Below are positions 55,201-63,024 of a DNA stretch of 64,000 nt, piece after piece; position 1 is the stretch's first letter, and each line of letters begins with the position of its first letter. The DNA comes from Dysgonomonas sp. PH5-45. GTDB taxonomy: Bacteria > Bacteroidota > Bacteroidia > Bacteroidales > Dysgonomonadaceae. The notes below the pieces were generated by a model. The model did not search any database, was not told where the DNA came from, and worked only from the letters and a program-made list of their open reading frames with translations. The DNA lies in NCBI RefSeq assembly GCF_029893235.1, contig NZ_JARXWE010000001.1, forward strand, positions 124,001 through 188,000, given 5' to 3'. The position numbers and the translations under genes were made by a program.

Positions 55201-55952
55201 ATCAGTTTTACCCCATGTTTTTGCGCAAAGCGGATAAGTGCGGTGTTTACCTTTTCCTGCAAAGGATAAACCTCGGAATTGGCATCCGCTCGGTTTGTTT
55301 TGTGGCGTTGGAGTTCCAGATAATAATCGCTGCCCCAAATTCCTTTAAACCATTCAATAGCCTCGTCTACTTCTTGCTCGCTACCGTTCGCTATCTTTTT
55401 AGGGATTTCTCCCCCCAAACAGGCCGAGCAGATAATCAAGCCTTCGTGATGTTTTTCGAGCAATTCCTTGTCGATACGGGGACGCATATAAAAACCTTCC
55501 GTCCAACTTTTTGATACCATCTTTATCAGATTTTTGTATCCCGTCAGGTTCTTTGCCAGAATAAGCAAGTGCCAACCGCTCATATCGGGTTTGCCTTCTT
55601 TCAGATGCCGCCCACGGCGAGCCACATAACACTCACAGCCCAGAATAGGCTTGAACAGATGTGATTTTTCGTCCACCAGTTTTGCTTGCAGTTCGTCTAC
55701 CAAGGCATTGTTGCCTGCCTGTTCGGCTTCGTTGATTTCCCGCACCAGTTGCTTGATATTGTTATGTAGGGGAGCGTTTTTTTTATTTACATAATTGTAA
55801 AACTCCTTTATCCCGAACATCGAACCATGATCGGTCAAGGCGATAGCCTTCATTCCGTCGGCCGAGGCTTTGTCTACAAGCCGCTGAACGCTGGCTTGCC
55901 CATCGAGCAACGAATATTGAGAGTGAACGTGTAAATGTACGAATGGATGCAT
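52212..55952 (-). CDS. dnaE: DNA polymerase III subunit alpha
   Basis: A 1246-residue C-family replicative polymerase. The N-terminal PHP domain starts H-L-H-V-H-S-Q-Y-S-L-L-D-G; the palm carries G-R-G-S-A-A-G-S near residue 435 and the catalytic aspartates in P-D-I-D-I-D-F-D; thumb, fingers (A-F-N-K-S-H) and a C-terminal OB-fold follow. It has no intein and no fused exonuclease, so it is DnaE1-type, not PolC. It is preceded by a divergent gene at 56112 and followed by trxA. Confidence 0.97.
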   Translation of the reverse strand: MHPFVHLHVHSQYSLLDGQASVQRLVDKASADGMKAIALTDHGSMFGIKEFYNYVNKKNAPLHNNIKQLVREINEAEQAGNNALVDELQAKLVDEKSHLFKPILGCECYVARRGRHLKEGKPDMSGWHLLILAKNLTGYKNLIKMVSKSWTEGFYMRPRIDKELLEKHHEGLIICSACLGGEIPKKIANGSEQEVDEAIEWFKGIWGSDYYLELQRHKTNRADANSEVYPLQEKVNTALIRFAQKHGVKLIATNDVHFVNEEDADAHDRLICLSTGRDLDDPNRMRYTKQEWMKTTAEMNTLFADIPEALSNTLEIADKVETYSIDSDALMPYFDIDPSFGTEEGYKEKHTPESLIAEFGDSAYQRLGGYDKVIRVKLEADYLAHLTRIGAQKRYPDMTDEIKERIDFELETMKTMGYPGYFLIVQDFITAARTMGVAVGPGRGSAAGSAVAYCLGITDIDPIKYDLLFERFLNPDRISMPDIDIDFDDDGRGEVLRWVTDKYGYDRVAHIITYGTMATKSAIKDVARVQKLPLAESNRLAKLVPDKIPDKKKVTLKDAIDYVPELKTAATGHDPIARDTLKYAQMLEGNVRNTGVHACGIIIGRQDISDIVPVSTAEDKETGESILVTQYEGSVIEETGLIKMDFLGLKTLSIIKEAIENIKHTTGKDIDINEISLEDEKTYELYSTGKTTGTFQFESAGMQKYLKELQPTKFEDLIAMNALYRPGPMDYIPSFIARKHGREEIKYDIPIMERYLNDTYGITVYQEQVMLLSRLLADFTRGQSDELRKAMGKKLIDKMNALKEKFLTGGKNNGHDEKTLNKIWADWEKFASYAFNKSHATCYSWVAYQTAWLKANYPSEYMAAVLSRNLSNITEITKFMDECKAMGMNVLGPDVNESFLKFSVNSKGDIRFGMAAVKGVGEGAVNNIIEERAKNGRFGDIFDFVERVNLSSCNKKNIESLALAGAFDEFQEIKREQFFATNTKGETFIDQLIRYGNRYQNDKSLAVNSLFGDDVSFEIARPEIPKAEAWSDLERLNKERELIGIYLSAHPLDEYAIALKYACNVTMPELEDKDALKNREVTFGGLVTDMREGFTKNGKPYMIIKVEDFSGSGEIALFGDDYINFGKYGRPGLYVFVKGRIQSRRFDANQYELKINSIQLLPDVKDHLIEKIVITLPLHELNNQMIEELAILTKNNLGNTLLYFEVVDGERNMKIELFARNFKINVKKELIDFLEENESIVFKVNP

Positions 55953-56091
55953 AAATTCTGTCCTATATTTTGGATGTATAAAGGTACAAAATAGATATGT
56001 TGTTTATTCATTAAATATCATAAATAGTTTTTAACTACGATAGATGAGAATTGTTTCCGTTTCACTATCACCACAATTTATTATCTTTGAA

Positions 56092-56099
56092 AACAAAAA
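56092..56099 (+). promoter_or_regulatory. Candidate -7 box of the TPR/propeller gene
   Basis: TATCTTTG, 13 nt before the ATG, implying a very short leader. Confidence 0.5.
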
Positions 56100-56111
56100 C
56101 AAACGTAGATT

Positions 56112-57536
56112 ATGAAACGCTTCGCCTTAATTTGTTCTTTGCTCCTATTGTTTGCATATTGCCTGCAAGCGCAAGCATCCGACGTTTTGATAAAAGCCAA
56201 TGCCCTCTTCGAGGGTAAAAACTACAAAGAGGCTACCCGTTTGTACGAACAAGCATATCAGGAGAAGCCCGACGAGGCCACAGCATTCAAATACGGAGTA
56301 AGCCTCTTTGAGGCACGAATAGATGTGAACAAAGCAATCGTATTACTGCAAAGCGCAGCAAAGAAAAATAAAGAGGCATACCTCTACCTTGGCGATGCTT
56401 ATACCGACCTGTACCGTTTTGCGGAAGCAGGTAAAGAATACGACCAATATCTGAAATTGAGCCGGAGGGAAAAGAATGCCCCGGCATTGATTTCTGAGCG
56501 AAAAGAGAAGATGAATGATTTGCGCAAATTGGTGAATCGTGCGGAAAACATCCGGATAGTTGACAGCGTGGTGGTAAACAAACGAAATCTGCTGTCGGCC
56601 TATCACCTGAGTCATAGTGGCGGAAAACTGGATTACTTCAATAACGTATTTGATGCTAACCAATCTGTAACATCTACCGTATATTACAACGAAAAAGGAA
56701 GTAAAATATATTTTGCACAACCCGGTGAGGCACATTACAGTTTGTTTTCGATGGACAAGCTGATAGACGGCTTTGGCAATGAGAAAAAGCTGGATGCACA
56801 GAACTTTGGTATACAGGGCAATGTAAATTATGTATTTGTTATGCCCGATGGTGTAACAACCTACTTTTCGGCCGAAAGCACAGAGGGTATAGGAGGCTAC
56901 GACCTGTATGTGACCCGCTACAATATGAATAACGATACGTACCTGACACCCGAACGTATGAACATGCCTTTCAACTCGCGCTACAACGACTATCTGATGG
57001 TGATTGATGAAGAAAAGGGCGTTGGCTGGTTTGCATCCGATAGGTTTCAACCCGAAGGAATGGTGTGTGTGTATACTTTTATACCAAACAAGGAGGTAGA
57101 GATTGTGGAGTCGGAAGACGACCTGTACAAAGCAAACCGTGCGCGCATCGGCTCTATCAAAGATTCGTGGGAGCGAGGAGCAGATTATAGCAAACTTATT
57201 GCACTGGCCAGGAAAGCCCCTGCCGTGAAAACCGAGGAGAAAAAGGACTTTGAGTTTATTGTCAACGACAAATACACATACTATACCCTTAAAGACTTCC
57301 GAAACCCATCGGCCCGTAGTACATATCAAAAAGTGAATAGCTTACAGAAAGAATTGGCAAAGTTGGAAGACGCTTTGACGAAACAAAGAAACATTTATGC
57401 CAATGCTTCAGCAAACGATAAGCGTAGTCTTTCGACCGAAATCCTGCGTATGGAAAAAGAACAGGAGCGTATTTACACAGAGACACAAAAGCTTGAAACG
57501 ACTGCTCGTAACGAAGAAATCAAAGCTTTAAAATAA
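56112..57536 (+). CDS. Exported TPR and beta-propeller-like protein
   Basis: A 474-residue protein with a signal peptide (ending L-Q-A-Q-A). Residues 25-130 form two or three TPR-like helix pairs (A-L-F-E-G-K-N-Y-K-E-A-T-R-L-Y-E, A-Y-L-Y-L-G-D-A-Y). Residues 180-330 contain strand repeats with F-A-Q-P-G, F-S-A-E-S-T-E-G-I-G-G-Y-D-L-Y and F-A-S-D-R-F segments as in PD40 propellers. The last 70 residues are a coiled coil. The front half resembles PorE of type IX secretion, but the CRD and OmpA domains of PorE are absent. Function unknown. Confidence 0.75.
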   Translation: MKRFALICSLLLLFAYCLQAQASDVLIKANALFEGKNYKEATRLYEQAYQEKPDEATAFKYGVSLFEARIDVNKAIVLLQSAAKKNKEAYLYLGDAYTDLYRFAEAGKEYDQYLKLSRREKNAPALISERKEKMNDLRKLVNRAENIRIVDSVVVNKRNLLSAYHLSHSGGKLDYFNNVFDANQSVTSTVYYNEKGSKIYFAQPGEAHYSLFSMDKLIDGFGNEKKLDAQNFGIQGNVNYVFVMPDGVTTYFSAESTEGIGGYDLYVTRYNMNNDTYLTPERMNMPFNSRYNDYLMVIDEEKGVGWFASDRFQPEGMVCVYTFIPNKEVEIVESEDDLYKANRARIGSIKDSWERGADYSKLIALARKAPAVKTEEKKDFEFIVNDKYTYYTLKDFRNPSARSTYQKVNSLQKELAKLEDALTKQRNIYANASANDKRSLSTEILRMEKEQERIYTETQKLETTARNEEIKALK

Positions 57537-57557
57537 AGGGTATCAAGGAAAATAACT

Positions 57558-57565
57558 TAACTTTG
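57558..57565 (+). promoter_or_regulatory. Candidate -7 box of the FKBP gene
   Basis: TAACTTTG, 48 nt before the ATG at 57613. Confidence 0.5.
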
Positions 57566-57612
57566 CACAAAAAATATAATGTAATATATTAACGAAAATA
57601 ATCTCAAAAAAA

Positions 57613-58545
57613 ATGAAAAAAATCACATTAACCTTTTTTCTATTTGCATTGATTGCCGCGATGCCTTTATCGGCACAGAAAAAAGCGGTAAAAAAAACCG
57701 CAGGTACTTCTGTCAAGAGCCTTAATAATGAAATAGACTCCCTGTCGTACGCGATGGGAGCAGCTATAACTCAAGGCTTGGATGACCATCTGAAACAAAT
57801 AGGAGTTTTAAATGCAACAGATAGCATCGCTAACAAGAAAAACTTGAGCCTTTTTATGGATGGGTTTAAAGAATACTTCGCCCAAGCAGCTGCTAAGGAA
57901 GCATACTATAAGGGAATTGGCGTTGCCGGACAAGTGTCGCAAACGATAGAAAACTTCGATAAACTGATCGGGGAAGAAGGCGTTAAGGTAAACAACGCGG
58001 CTTTTCTTTCAGGATTTGAAGCATCTTTAAAGAAAAAGCCCTTATTACTACCAAATGCCAATGAGCTGATACAAAATAAAGCAATGCAAGCTCAACAGAA
58101 AGAGCAAGTAAAACAAGATGCCGATTTAAAAGTAAAATATGCTAATAATATTGCCGAAGGCGAAAAGTTCCTTAACGAAAATAAAGCGAAAAGCGGTGTT
58201 GTAACTTTGCCCGACGGACTTCAATATAAAATACTGCAAGAAGGAAACGGACCTAAACCTACATCGGCCGACAAAGTGAAAGTGCATTACCACGGAACTC
58301 TGATTGATGGAACAGTTTTTGATAGCAGTGTAGATCGTGGCGAACCAATTACTTTTGGTGTTACTCAGGTTATCCCCGGGTGGACCGAAGCTTTGAAATT
58401 AATGCCACAGGGTTCAAAATGGACTGTTTATATCCCTGCCGAATTAGCATATGGTTCGCGCGATATGGGTAAGATTAAACCTTATTCAACCCTTATTTTT
58501 GATATCGAACTATTGGAAGTTATCGGTGCTGAATCCGGAAATTAA
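57613..58545 (+). CDS. FKBP-type peptidyl-prolyl isomerase, exported
   Basis: A 310-residue periplasmic folding factor. A signal peptide (A-M-P-L-S-A-Q) precedes a basic spacer; residues 35-200 match the N-terminal dimerisation domain of FkpA/Mip-type proteins (S-Y-A-M-G-A-A-I-T-Q-G). The FKBP catalytic domain fills residues 210-305 with V-H-Y-H-G-T-L-I-D-G-T-V-F-D-S-S, V-I-P-G-W-T-E-A-L and I-P-A-E-L-A-Y-G. It catalyses proline isomerisation in exported proteins. A strong hairpin follows. Confidence 0.94.
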   Translation: MKKITLTFFLFALIAAMPLSAQKKAVKKTAGTSVKSLNNEIDSLSYAMGAAITQGLDDHLKQIGVLNATDSIANKKNLSLFMDGFKEYFAQAAAKEAYYKGIGVAGQVSQTIENFDKLIGEEGVKVNNAAFLSGFEASLKKKPLLLPNANELIQNKAMQAQQKEQVKQDADLKVKYANNIAEGEKFLNENKAKSGVVTLPDGLQYKILQEGNGPKPTSADKVKVHYHGTLIDGTVFDSSVDRGEPITFGVTQVIPGWTEALKLMPQGSKWTVYIPAELAYGSRDMGKIKPYSTLIFDIELLEVIGAESGN

Positions 58546-58567
58546 CTTCAGAACAAAATAGCTTAAA

Positions 58568-58605
58568 AACGAGGTCGGATATTTTTTGAAATATCCGACC
58601 TCGTT
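58568..58605 (+). terminator. Strong terminator after the FKBP gene
   Basis: A perfect 17-bp stem: AACGAGGTCGGATATTT (58568-58584) with its inverse at 58589-58605 and a 4-nt loop. The T-tail is weak, which is unusual for so long a stem. Confidence 0.75.
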
Positions 58606-58782
58606 AAGTATTAACAGCATACGGATGTGTCGCAAACCTTTATTGGAAAGACTCACGCAGCGGAGAGTATGATTAAATCATAATAAGGCATCGTTTATTC
58701 AGATTTTGTCCGGCAGGGCCTATAAATTTAAGCGGATTGTTTGCGCAATTTCGATATATTTATTACTCCAAAGGTCTGAATT

Positions 58783-58843
58783 AATTAGGTTCAAGATTAA
58801 TTAAATACTTTTTGAATGCACTTAACTAATCTTGAACCTAATT
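58783..58843. repeat. 17-bp inverted repeat with 27-nt loop
   Basis: AATTAGGTTCAAGATTA (58783-58799) is perfectly inverted at 58827-58843. It lies downstream of the orphan secreted gene but lacks a T-run on either strand, so a simple terminator is not certain. It could be a short mobile-element remnant. Confidence 0.6.
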
Positions 58844-58879
58844 ATAAATCCAGTCAATCTATTTTAGAATGAGATAAAA

Positions 58880-59476
58880 TTATTGAAATAATTCTTCAGT
58901 CTTTTTCTCTTTACCTAATTCTTGTTTTAATTTATCTATATCTATCAAATTAATAAATGCATCAATTTCTTGAGGGGAAGAAAATATCCAATAAATAGTT
59001 TCATCAATATATTTATTTGATGATGCAGTTACTTTTTTTACAATTGAAACAATATGTCTGTTCCCTTCTAAAATCATAAATGTAGGTTTTAATTCTTGAT
59101 TAAATGCGAAAAACCACTTAGAGCTATACCAACAGATGGTAGATTTGGGCAGACTGAAATCCATCTCTTTAGTCATATCGGTAACATTATTTTCTTTAGC
59201 GATTTTAGACCATTCCGAAAATTTGTTTTTAATTTGCTCTAAAGTATTTTTCAGTTCTTTTAATTCTTTTTCTTCAAATTTAACCGTTGTGGTTTTAGCC
59301 TTTCCTTCTACTCCGATATAAACAGAAAGCATTCCATCTTTGTCTAGCAACCCTTCGATGTCATATTTCTTGTCAGAGAAATAGCTCATTTCGTATGTAG
59401 CAACTTTTTTTTGGGCATAAATACTAACACAGGGAACTAAAAATAAGACACACAGCCCGATGATAATTTTTCTCAT
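58880..59476 (-). CDS. Orphan secreted protein
   Basis: A 198-residue protein with a signal peptide (F-L-V-P-C-V-S-I-Y-A-Q). The mature part mixes short strands with a Lys/Glu-rich helix (E-E-K-E-L-K-E-L-K-N-T-L-E-Q) and has a charged C-terminal helix. I recognise no family. The sequence is more AT-rich than its neighbours (many Lys, Ile, Asn codons), and it stands alone beside an inverted repeat, so recent acquisition is possible. A TAnnTTTG promoter lies upstream. Confidence 0.65.
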   Translation of the reverse strand: MRKIIIGLCVLFLVPCVSIYAQKKVATYEMSYFSDKKYDIEGLLDKDGMLSVYIGVEGKAKTTTVKFEEKELKELKNTLEQIKNKFSEWSKIAKENNVTDMTKEMDFSLPKSTICWYSSKWFFAFNQELKPTFMILEGNRHIVSIVKKVTASSNKYIDETIYWIFSSPQEIDAFINLIDIDKLKQELGKEKKTEELFQ

Positions 59477-59522
59477 AATTAAATTAATTTGTATTTTATT
59501 AAAAGTTTATTATAAAAGCATG

Positions 59523-59555
59523 CAAATATAACACTTCCTTTATAAAAAGTACAAT
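59523..59555 (-). promoter_or_regulatory. Promoter of the orphan secreted gene
   Basis: On the minus strand TATATTTG (59523-59530) and a near -33 element ATTG (59552-59555) are separated by 21 nt. The leader would be about 40 nt. Confidence 0.55.
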
Positions 59556-59679
59556 GACATGAAAGTAATAATGGTAAAAGTTTAAGAATACGCAATCCTT
59601 AAACAGGTAAATATGTTAATGAATAAATTTTATTATAAACTAGGAGAGATTGTGTACAATTATCCTTAATAACTAAAAG

Positions 59680-60033
59680 TTATAATTGAATTTCGTCCAA
59701 CGGGTTCCAAAAAGCCGTTTTCCAGTTCTGTATCTTGTTGTTGATGATAGTGTGTCCTTCGGCTTCGAGCAATTGTTGCATCTCTCCGTTGCTGCCAAAG
59801 GCTTCCCGTGCCGAAAGTATGCCTTGACTATTAACAACACGGTGTGCCGGAACTCCTGTTGCCTCAGAGTCGCACTGGCTCATTATCTTTCCTACCATTC
59901 TCGGCATGTTTGCATATCCGGTAGCTTTGGCTATTGCTCCATAGCTTGTAGCCCTACCACAAGGGACAAGCCTTGCGATGGTATATACGGCTTCGGCAAA
60001 AGCTTGTTTTTCGGCTTTATCCATTCTGCTCAT
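59680..60033 (-). CDS. Alkyltransferase-like (ATL) protein without catalytic cysteine
   Basis: A 117-residue protein with the DNA-binding half of O6-alkylguanine-DNA alkyltransferase: V-P-C-G-R-A-T-S-Y-G-A-I-A near residue 23 and the active-site block V-P-A-H-R-V-V near residue 61. True enzymes have P-C-H-R-V; here Cys is Ala, so it cannot accept alkyl groups. Known ATL proteins bind O6-alkylguanine and hand it to nucleotide excision repair. It lies 14 nt after the DUF3108-like gene on the same strand. Confidence 0.9.
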   Translation of the reverse strand: MSRMDKAEKQAFAEAVYTIARLVPCGRATSYGAIAKATGYANMPRMVGKIMSQCDSEATGVPAHRVVNSQGILSAREAFGSNGEMQQLLEAEGHTIINNKIQNWKTAFWNPLDEIQL

Positions 60034-60047
60034 GAAAATGGCTGGCT

Positions 60048-60857
60048 TTATCCAACAGGATGACGAGTGCCGGAAACTTTTTTAAGAATGACACGTATAG
60101 CGCCTACTTTAAGTCCAGTATCTATCCTTACAGGCAATCGGTTGGCATCGTTACTGATATAGATGGTCATGGCTTCCGATTGATTTTTGAAGGCATCGTC
60201 GCTGGTGATAAGGACAAGTTTATAGCATTTGTACTTTCGCCCATCGTTGGCTTTTATTGTTTCTGCTCCTTTGTAAACGATTTCCATATTCTGCCGGGTT
60301 TTTCCTGACAGGAAATTGATACGCGAGCGGGTTCCTTTTGCCATTTTACTGTAATCGAGCGAACGGGCGTAGAACACCACCGACAGCATATCGTAGGTAC
60401 ATTGGTTTGCGTTGAACGATTTTGTGAATCGCAGTTTTCCGTTTTTGTACCGTGTGGAAGTAATTGAAACAGTGTTTCCCGAATATTTGTAAGTCATTCT
60501 CTCGTCCGTGAAGTCGTCGTCCTCGTGAGCACGTTTGTAGTATGCCAGCGGGGAGAGGTCTTTGCTCATATAGCTTGTCAGGGTATCGTTGAGCGAGAAT
60601 ATTTTGCGTGCAAAGCCTGTTGAAGCTGTTATCAGATCCATCTTGTAGGCGTTTTGCCCGTTATAGGTTGTATTTACAGTACGGAGGGTTCCCCAACCTG
60701 CTTTGGGCGAGAGCCCCAATTTATAATAAAGGTCGTATTGGAGGGTTTCGCCTGCCAACAGGAACGTATTGTCTATCTTGCACTGCCCCATAATCTGAGA
60801 ACCGGTCGCAATCAGCATTACGGTTAGCAATACGATATGGTTAATAAGCTTTTTCAT
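60048..60857 (-). CDS. DUF3108-like exported protein
   Basis: A 269-residue protein with a signal peptide (ending I-M-G-Q). The body is beta-rich: L-L-A-G-E-T-L-Q-Y-D-L-Y-Y-K-L-G near residue 30, later R-A-H-E-D-D-D-F and the closing L-P-V-R-I-D-T-G-L-K-V-G-A-I-R-V, which fit the DUF3108 family of periplasmic barrel-like proteins of unknown role. The frame extends to 60926, overlapping the upstream lipoprotein gene, but the signal peptide begins at the ATG at 60857. Confidence 0.8.
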   Translation of the reverse strand: MKKLINHIVLLTVMLIATGSQIMGQCKIDNTFLLAGETLQYDLYYKLGLSPKAGWGTLRTVNTTYNGQNAYKMDLITASTGFARKIFSLNDTLTSYMSKDLSPLAYYKRAHEDDDFTDERMTYKYSGNTVSITSTRYKNGKLRFTKSFNANQCTYDMLSVVFYARSLDYSKMAKGTRSRINFLSGKTRQNMEIVYKGAETIKANDGRKYKCYKLVLITSDDAFKNQSEAMTIYISNDANRLPVRIDTGLKVGAIRVILKKVSGTRHPVG

Positions 60858-60891
60858 AATGTAACTGTGCGTTAAGTTGATTTGTTGTAGG

Positions 60892-62877
60892 TCAATTGAG
60901 CTGAGGGTTATAGTTGCGGAACTCATTACCCTTTACTCTTTTGTTCGAATCGGGTGTTGCAGATTGTTTATTTTTCTTTGCATCCCGTTCCTCAAGTTCT
61001 TGTCTTTTGGTTTTCTTTTCTGTGGGTTTATTTTTTAGTATTTCGGTTGGCTTCTGTTGGTCTAACGGCAGGCTTTGGATGTTCCAAGGCTCTTCCATTC
61101 CGTGTTTCCAGTTGGCTTTTATCTCGAACGGTTTATTGTAATAATATACCATTTCGGGTTGCAGGCCTTTCTCAAAATTTCCGGTATCCCACATCCCATT
61201 GTTGTTTTCGTCTATTATGATACGGGCATAATATGTACCGGGCAAAAGATTCTTAAAGAGCGCTCCTCCATCGCGTACATTCCGTTTACGGACAGGGGCA
61301 TCGCTTTTGTCTAATAGTTCGATAAATGCCGGAGCATCTTTGTCTAACCCTGTTACGTCGATATATAATTGCCCATACTGGCTTAGTGGACGGACAGTAA
61401 ACTCATAACTTTCGGGTTTATTCCAAAATCCGTCGTACGACCAAATATTGGCCGAATCGGCAACCAACTTGAATTTGTTTCCCGCTTCCAGTTTGGCTAT
61501 TAATAAATATTTACGTGGGTTTAACGAGTCGGCCTCAATGTTGTAATCTATCTGTGTTTCAACCGAATCGACAACCGAGTATAATCTCATATTTTTATCG
61601 TCTGCAAAACCGGGGACAGGTTTCTCGAACTCTACCGATATATTTTTATCAACATCGAATATCCCCGAAATGTTCGTTTTTATATTTAAGAAGGTGATTT
61701 CTTTATCCTTATCGTCATTCTCTTTTTTAGGTTTCCGGGTTTTATCCACAAAGTGCAGGGTGTCGGTCGTTGGGACGAGCTGGTTTAAGGAATCGGTTTT
61801 CGGGTATGTTATTTTGAACGACAGTGTGTCTATACCGGCTACCGAAGCATCGGTTATCCAATAGGTAAGCGTATCGTTTTGTGGTGTTTTTTCCAAGAGA
61901 GCCCATTCTTTGTTTTTATCGAAGTTAAGAGGTTCTATCTGAGGCATAGCGGTTGGCGCACCAAAATATATTTTCAGTATGCTAGCCGATGGGCGTTCGT
62001 ATTTTTGCAGGTATTGTCGTTTTATTCCTGAAGAGAAAGAACGTAGAAGTATGTCGTCGGGCAGGAAGCGGGTGTAAGATACTTCCCGTATTTCCTCTAT
62101 AAGTTTGGCTGAGTCGGTTATAGCTTTTACGTCTTGATTGTATATTGTATCTAAACGGGTGGCGGGAGCAGTAAATGGAATGATGGTTGTGCCCAGAAAG
62201 GCGATATCCTCACTTGGGTTGTCGTACTTGTAATCGCGGTTTAAATCGTTCAAAGCATAAATCCTATATTCGCCTTCTGCAATTCCTCTGATTGCAAATT
62301 CTCCTTTATCGTTGGTGCGCGATATGCGGAGGAAACGGTTTTTCGTGAAAGCCGAGTCGTTCAGATTGGAGTGCAAACCAACATAAAATCCTTTTACCGG
62401 CTCTAAGTTTTCGGCCGCCAGAACTTTGCCCGAAACAACGAGCGAGTCCAATTTATCTCCCGTTGAGAATGAAAGGGAGAAGCTTTCCAGAGGATTACCT
62501 TCGTTATAATCGACTATGGCATCCGTAAAATCTATCGTATAAGTTGTATTAGGCAGCAGGGAGTCCCTGAGTTCTACCTTTACTTTGTTGCTGATGGCCT
62601 GTATTACAGGCATCTTGCTTTGTGGGGGAGTTATTATAACCTTTTCGTTGGGGTTTTCTACTTGCACCAGTTCGTCGAACTCGATAGTTATTTTCCCATT
62701 CGCAACATTTAGCGCATTAAACTGAGGGGAGCAACTTATAACTTTGGGTGGGTCCAAATCGTAATCACCACCCGAAGGCGAGCCTATACTGGCACAAGAA
62801 TAGAATGCCAGAAAAACAGATAGAAGGGAAGCGGTTTTCCCTAAAACATTAAAATACCAACTACGGGATAGGCTCAT
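60892..62877 (-). CDS. Large lipoprotein with N-terminal Ig-like (Big_5) domain
   Basis: A 661-residue lipoprotein: signal ending F-Y-S-C, then S-P-S-G-G-D-Y-D-L-D-P-P. Residues 40-135 match the Big_5 Ig-like domain (I-T-I-E-F-D-E-L-V, L-P-N-T-T-Y-T-I-D-F, F-S-L-S-F-S-T-G). Further beta-sandwich regions follow, including a SpaA/CNA-like stretch near residue 195 (G-E-F-A-I-R-G-I-A-E-G-E-Y-R-I-Y-A-L). The C-terminus is rich in Lys, Glu and Asn. Such proteins are widespread in Bacteroidetes, with unknown role. It ends 34 nt before the DUF3108-like ATG. Confidence 0.82.
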   Translation of the reverse strand: MSLSRSWYFNVLGKTASLLSVFLAFYSCASIGSPSGGDYDLDPPKVISCSPQFNALNVANGKITIEFDELVQVENPNEKVIITPPQSKMPVIQAISNKVKVELRDSLLPNTTYTIDFTDAIVDYNEGNPLESFSLSFSTGDKLDSLVVSGKVLAAENLEPVKGFYVGLHSNLNDSAFTKNRFLRISRTNDKGEFAIRGIAEGEYRIYALNDLNRDYKYDNPSEDIAFLGTTIIPFTAPATRLDTIYNQDVKAITDSAKLIEEIREVSYTRFLPDDILLRSFSSGIKRQYLQKYERPSASILKIYFGAPTAMPQIEPLNFDKNKEWALLEKTPQNDTLTYWITDASVAGIDTLSFKITYPKTDSLNQLVPTTDTLHFVDKTRKPKKENDDKDKEITFLNIKTNISGIFDVDKNISVEFEKPVPGFADDKNMRLYSVVDSVETQIDYNIEADSLNPRKYLLIAKLEAGNKFKLVADSANIWSYDGFWNKPESYEFTVRPLSQYGQLYIDVTGLDKDAPAFIELLDKSDAPVRKRNVRDGGALFKNLLPGTYYARIIIDENNNGMWDTGNFEKGLQPEMVYYYNKPFEIKANWKHGMEEPWNIQSLPLDQQKPTEILKNKPTEKKTKRQELEERDAKKNKQSATPDSNKRVKGNEFRNYNPQLN

Positions 62878-62901
62878 AGCTATTCAGTTCGTTACTTGAG
62901 G

Positions 62902-62909
62902 CAAAAGTA
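62902..62909 (-). promoter_or_regulatory. Candidate -7 box of the Ig-like lipoprotein operon
   Basis: Minus-strand TACTTTTG, 25 nt before the ATG at 62877. Confidence 0.5.
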
Positions 62910-62954
62910 CGATGTTTTGCTACATATGCAGAATATGGATTCAAAAAATTAGTT

Positions 62955-62996
62955 AATCCTTTCTGTGCATCAAAAAAAGAATACACAGAAAGGATT
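62955..62996 (-). terminator. Terminator after guaB
   Basis: AATCCTTTCTGTG (62955-62967) pairs with CACAGAAAGGATT (62984-62996); on the minus strand a T-run follows. Confidence 0.8.
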
Positions 62997-63024
62997 AGTT
63001 GTATATTATTCCCAGTGGGGGGGG

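Larger units (their letters stand above)
58546..58879. other. Intergenic region between FKBP gene and orphan secreted gene
   Basis: This 334-nt spacer holds the FKBP terminator, a small palindrome TATGATTAAATCATA (58668-58682) and a long inverted repeat (58783-58843). I see no open reading frame or RNA gene of note in it. Confidence 0.5.

Noticed and set aside
58668-58682. TATGATTAAATCATA palindrome as an operator
   Set aside because: It is not near any promoter box, and such AT-rich palindromes arise easily by chance.
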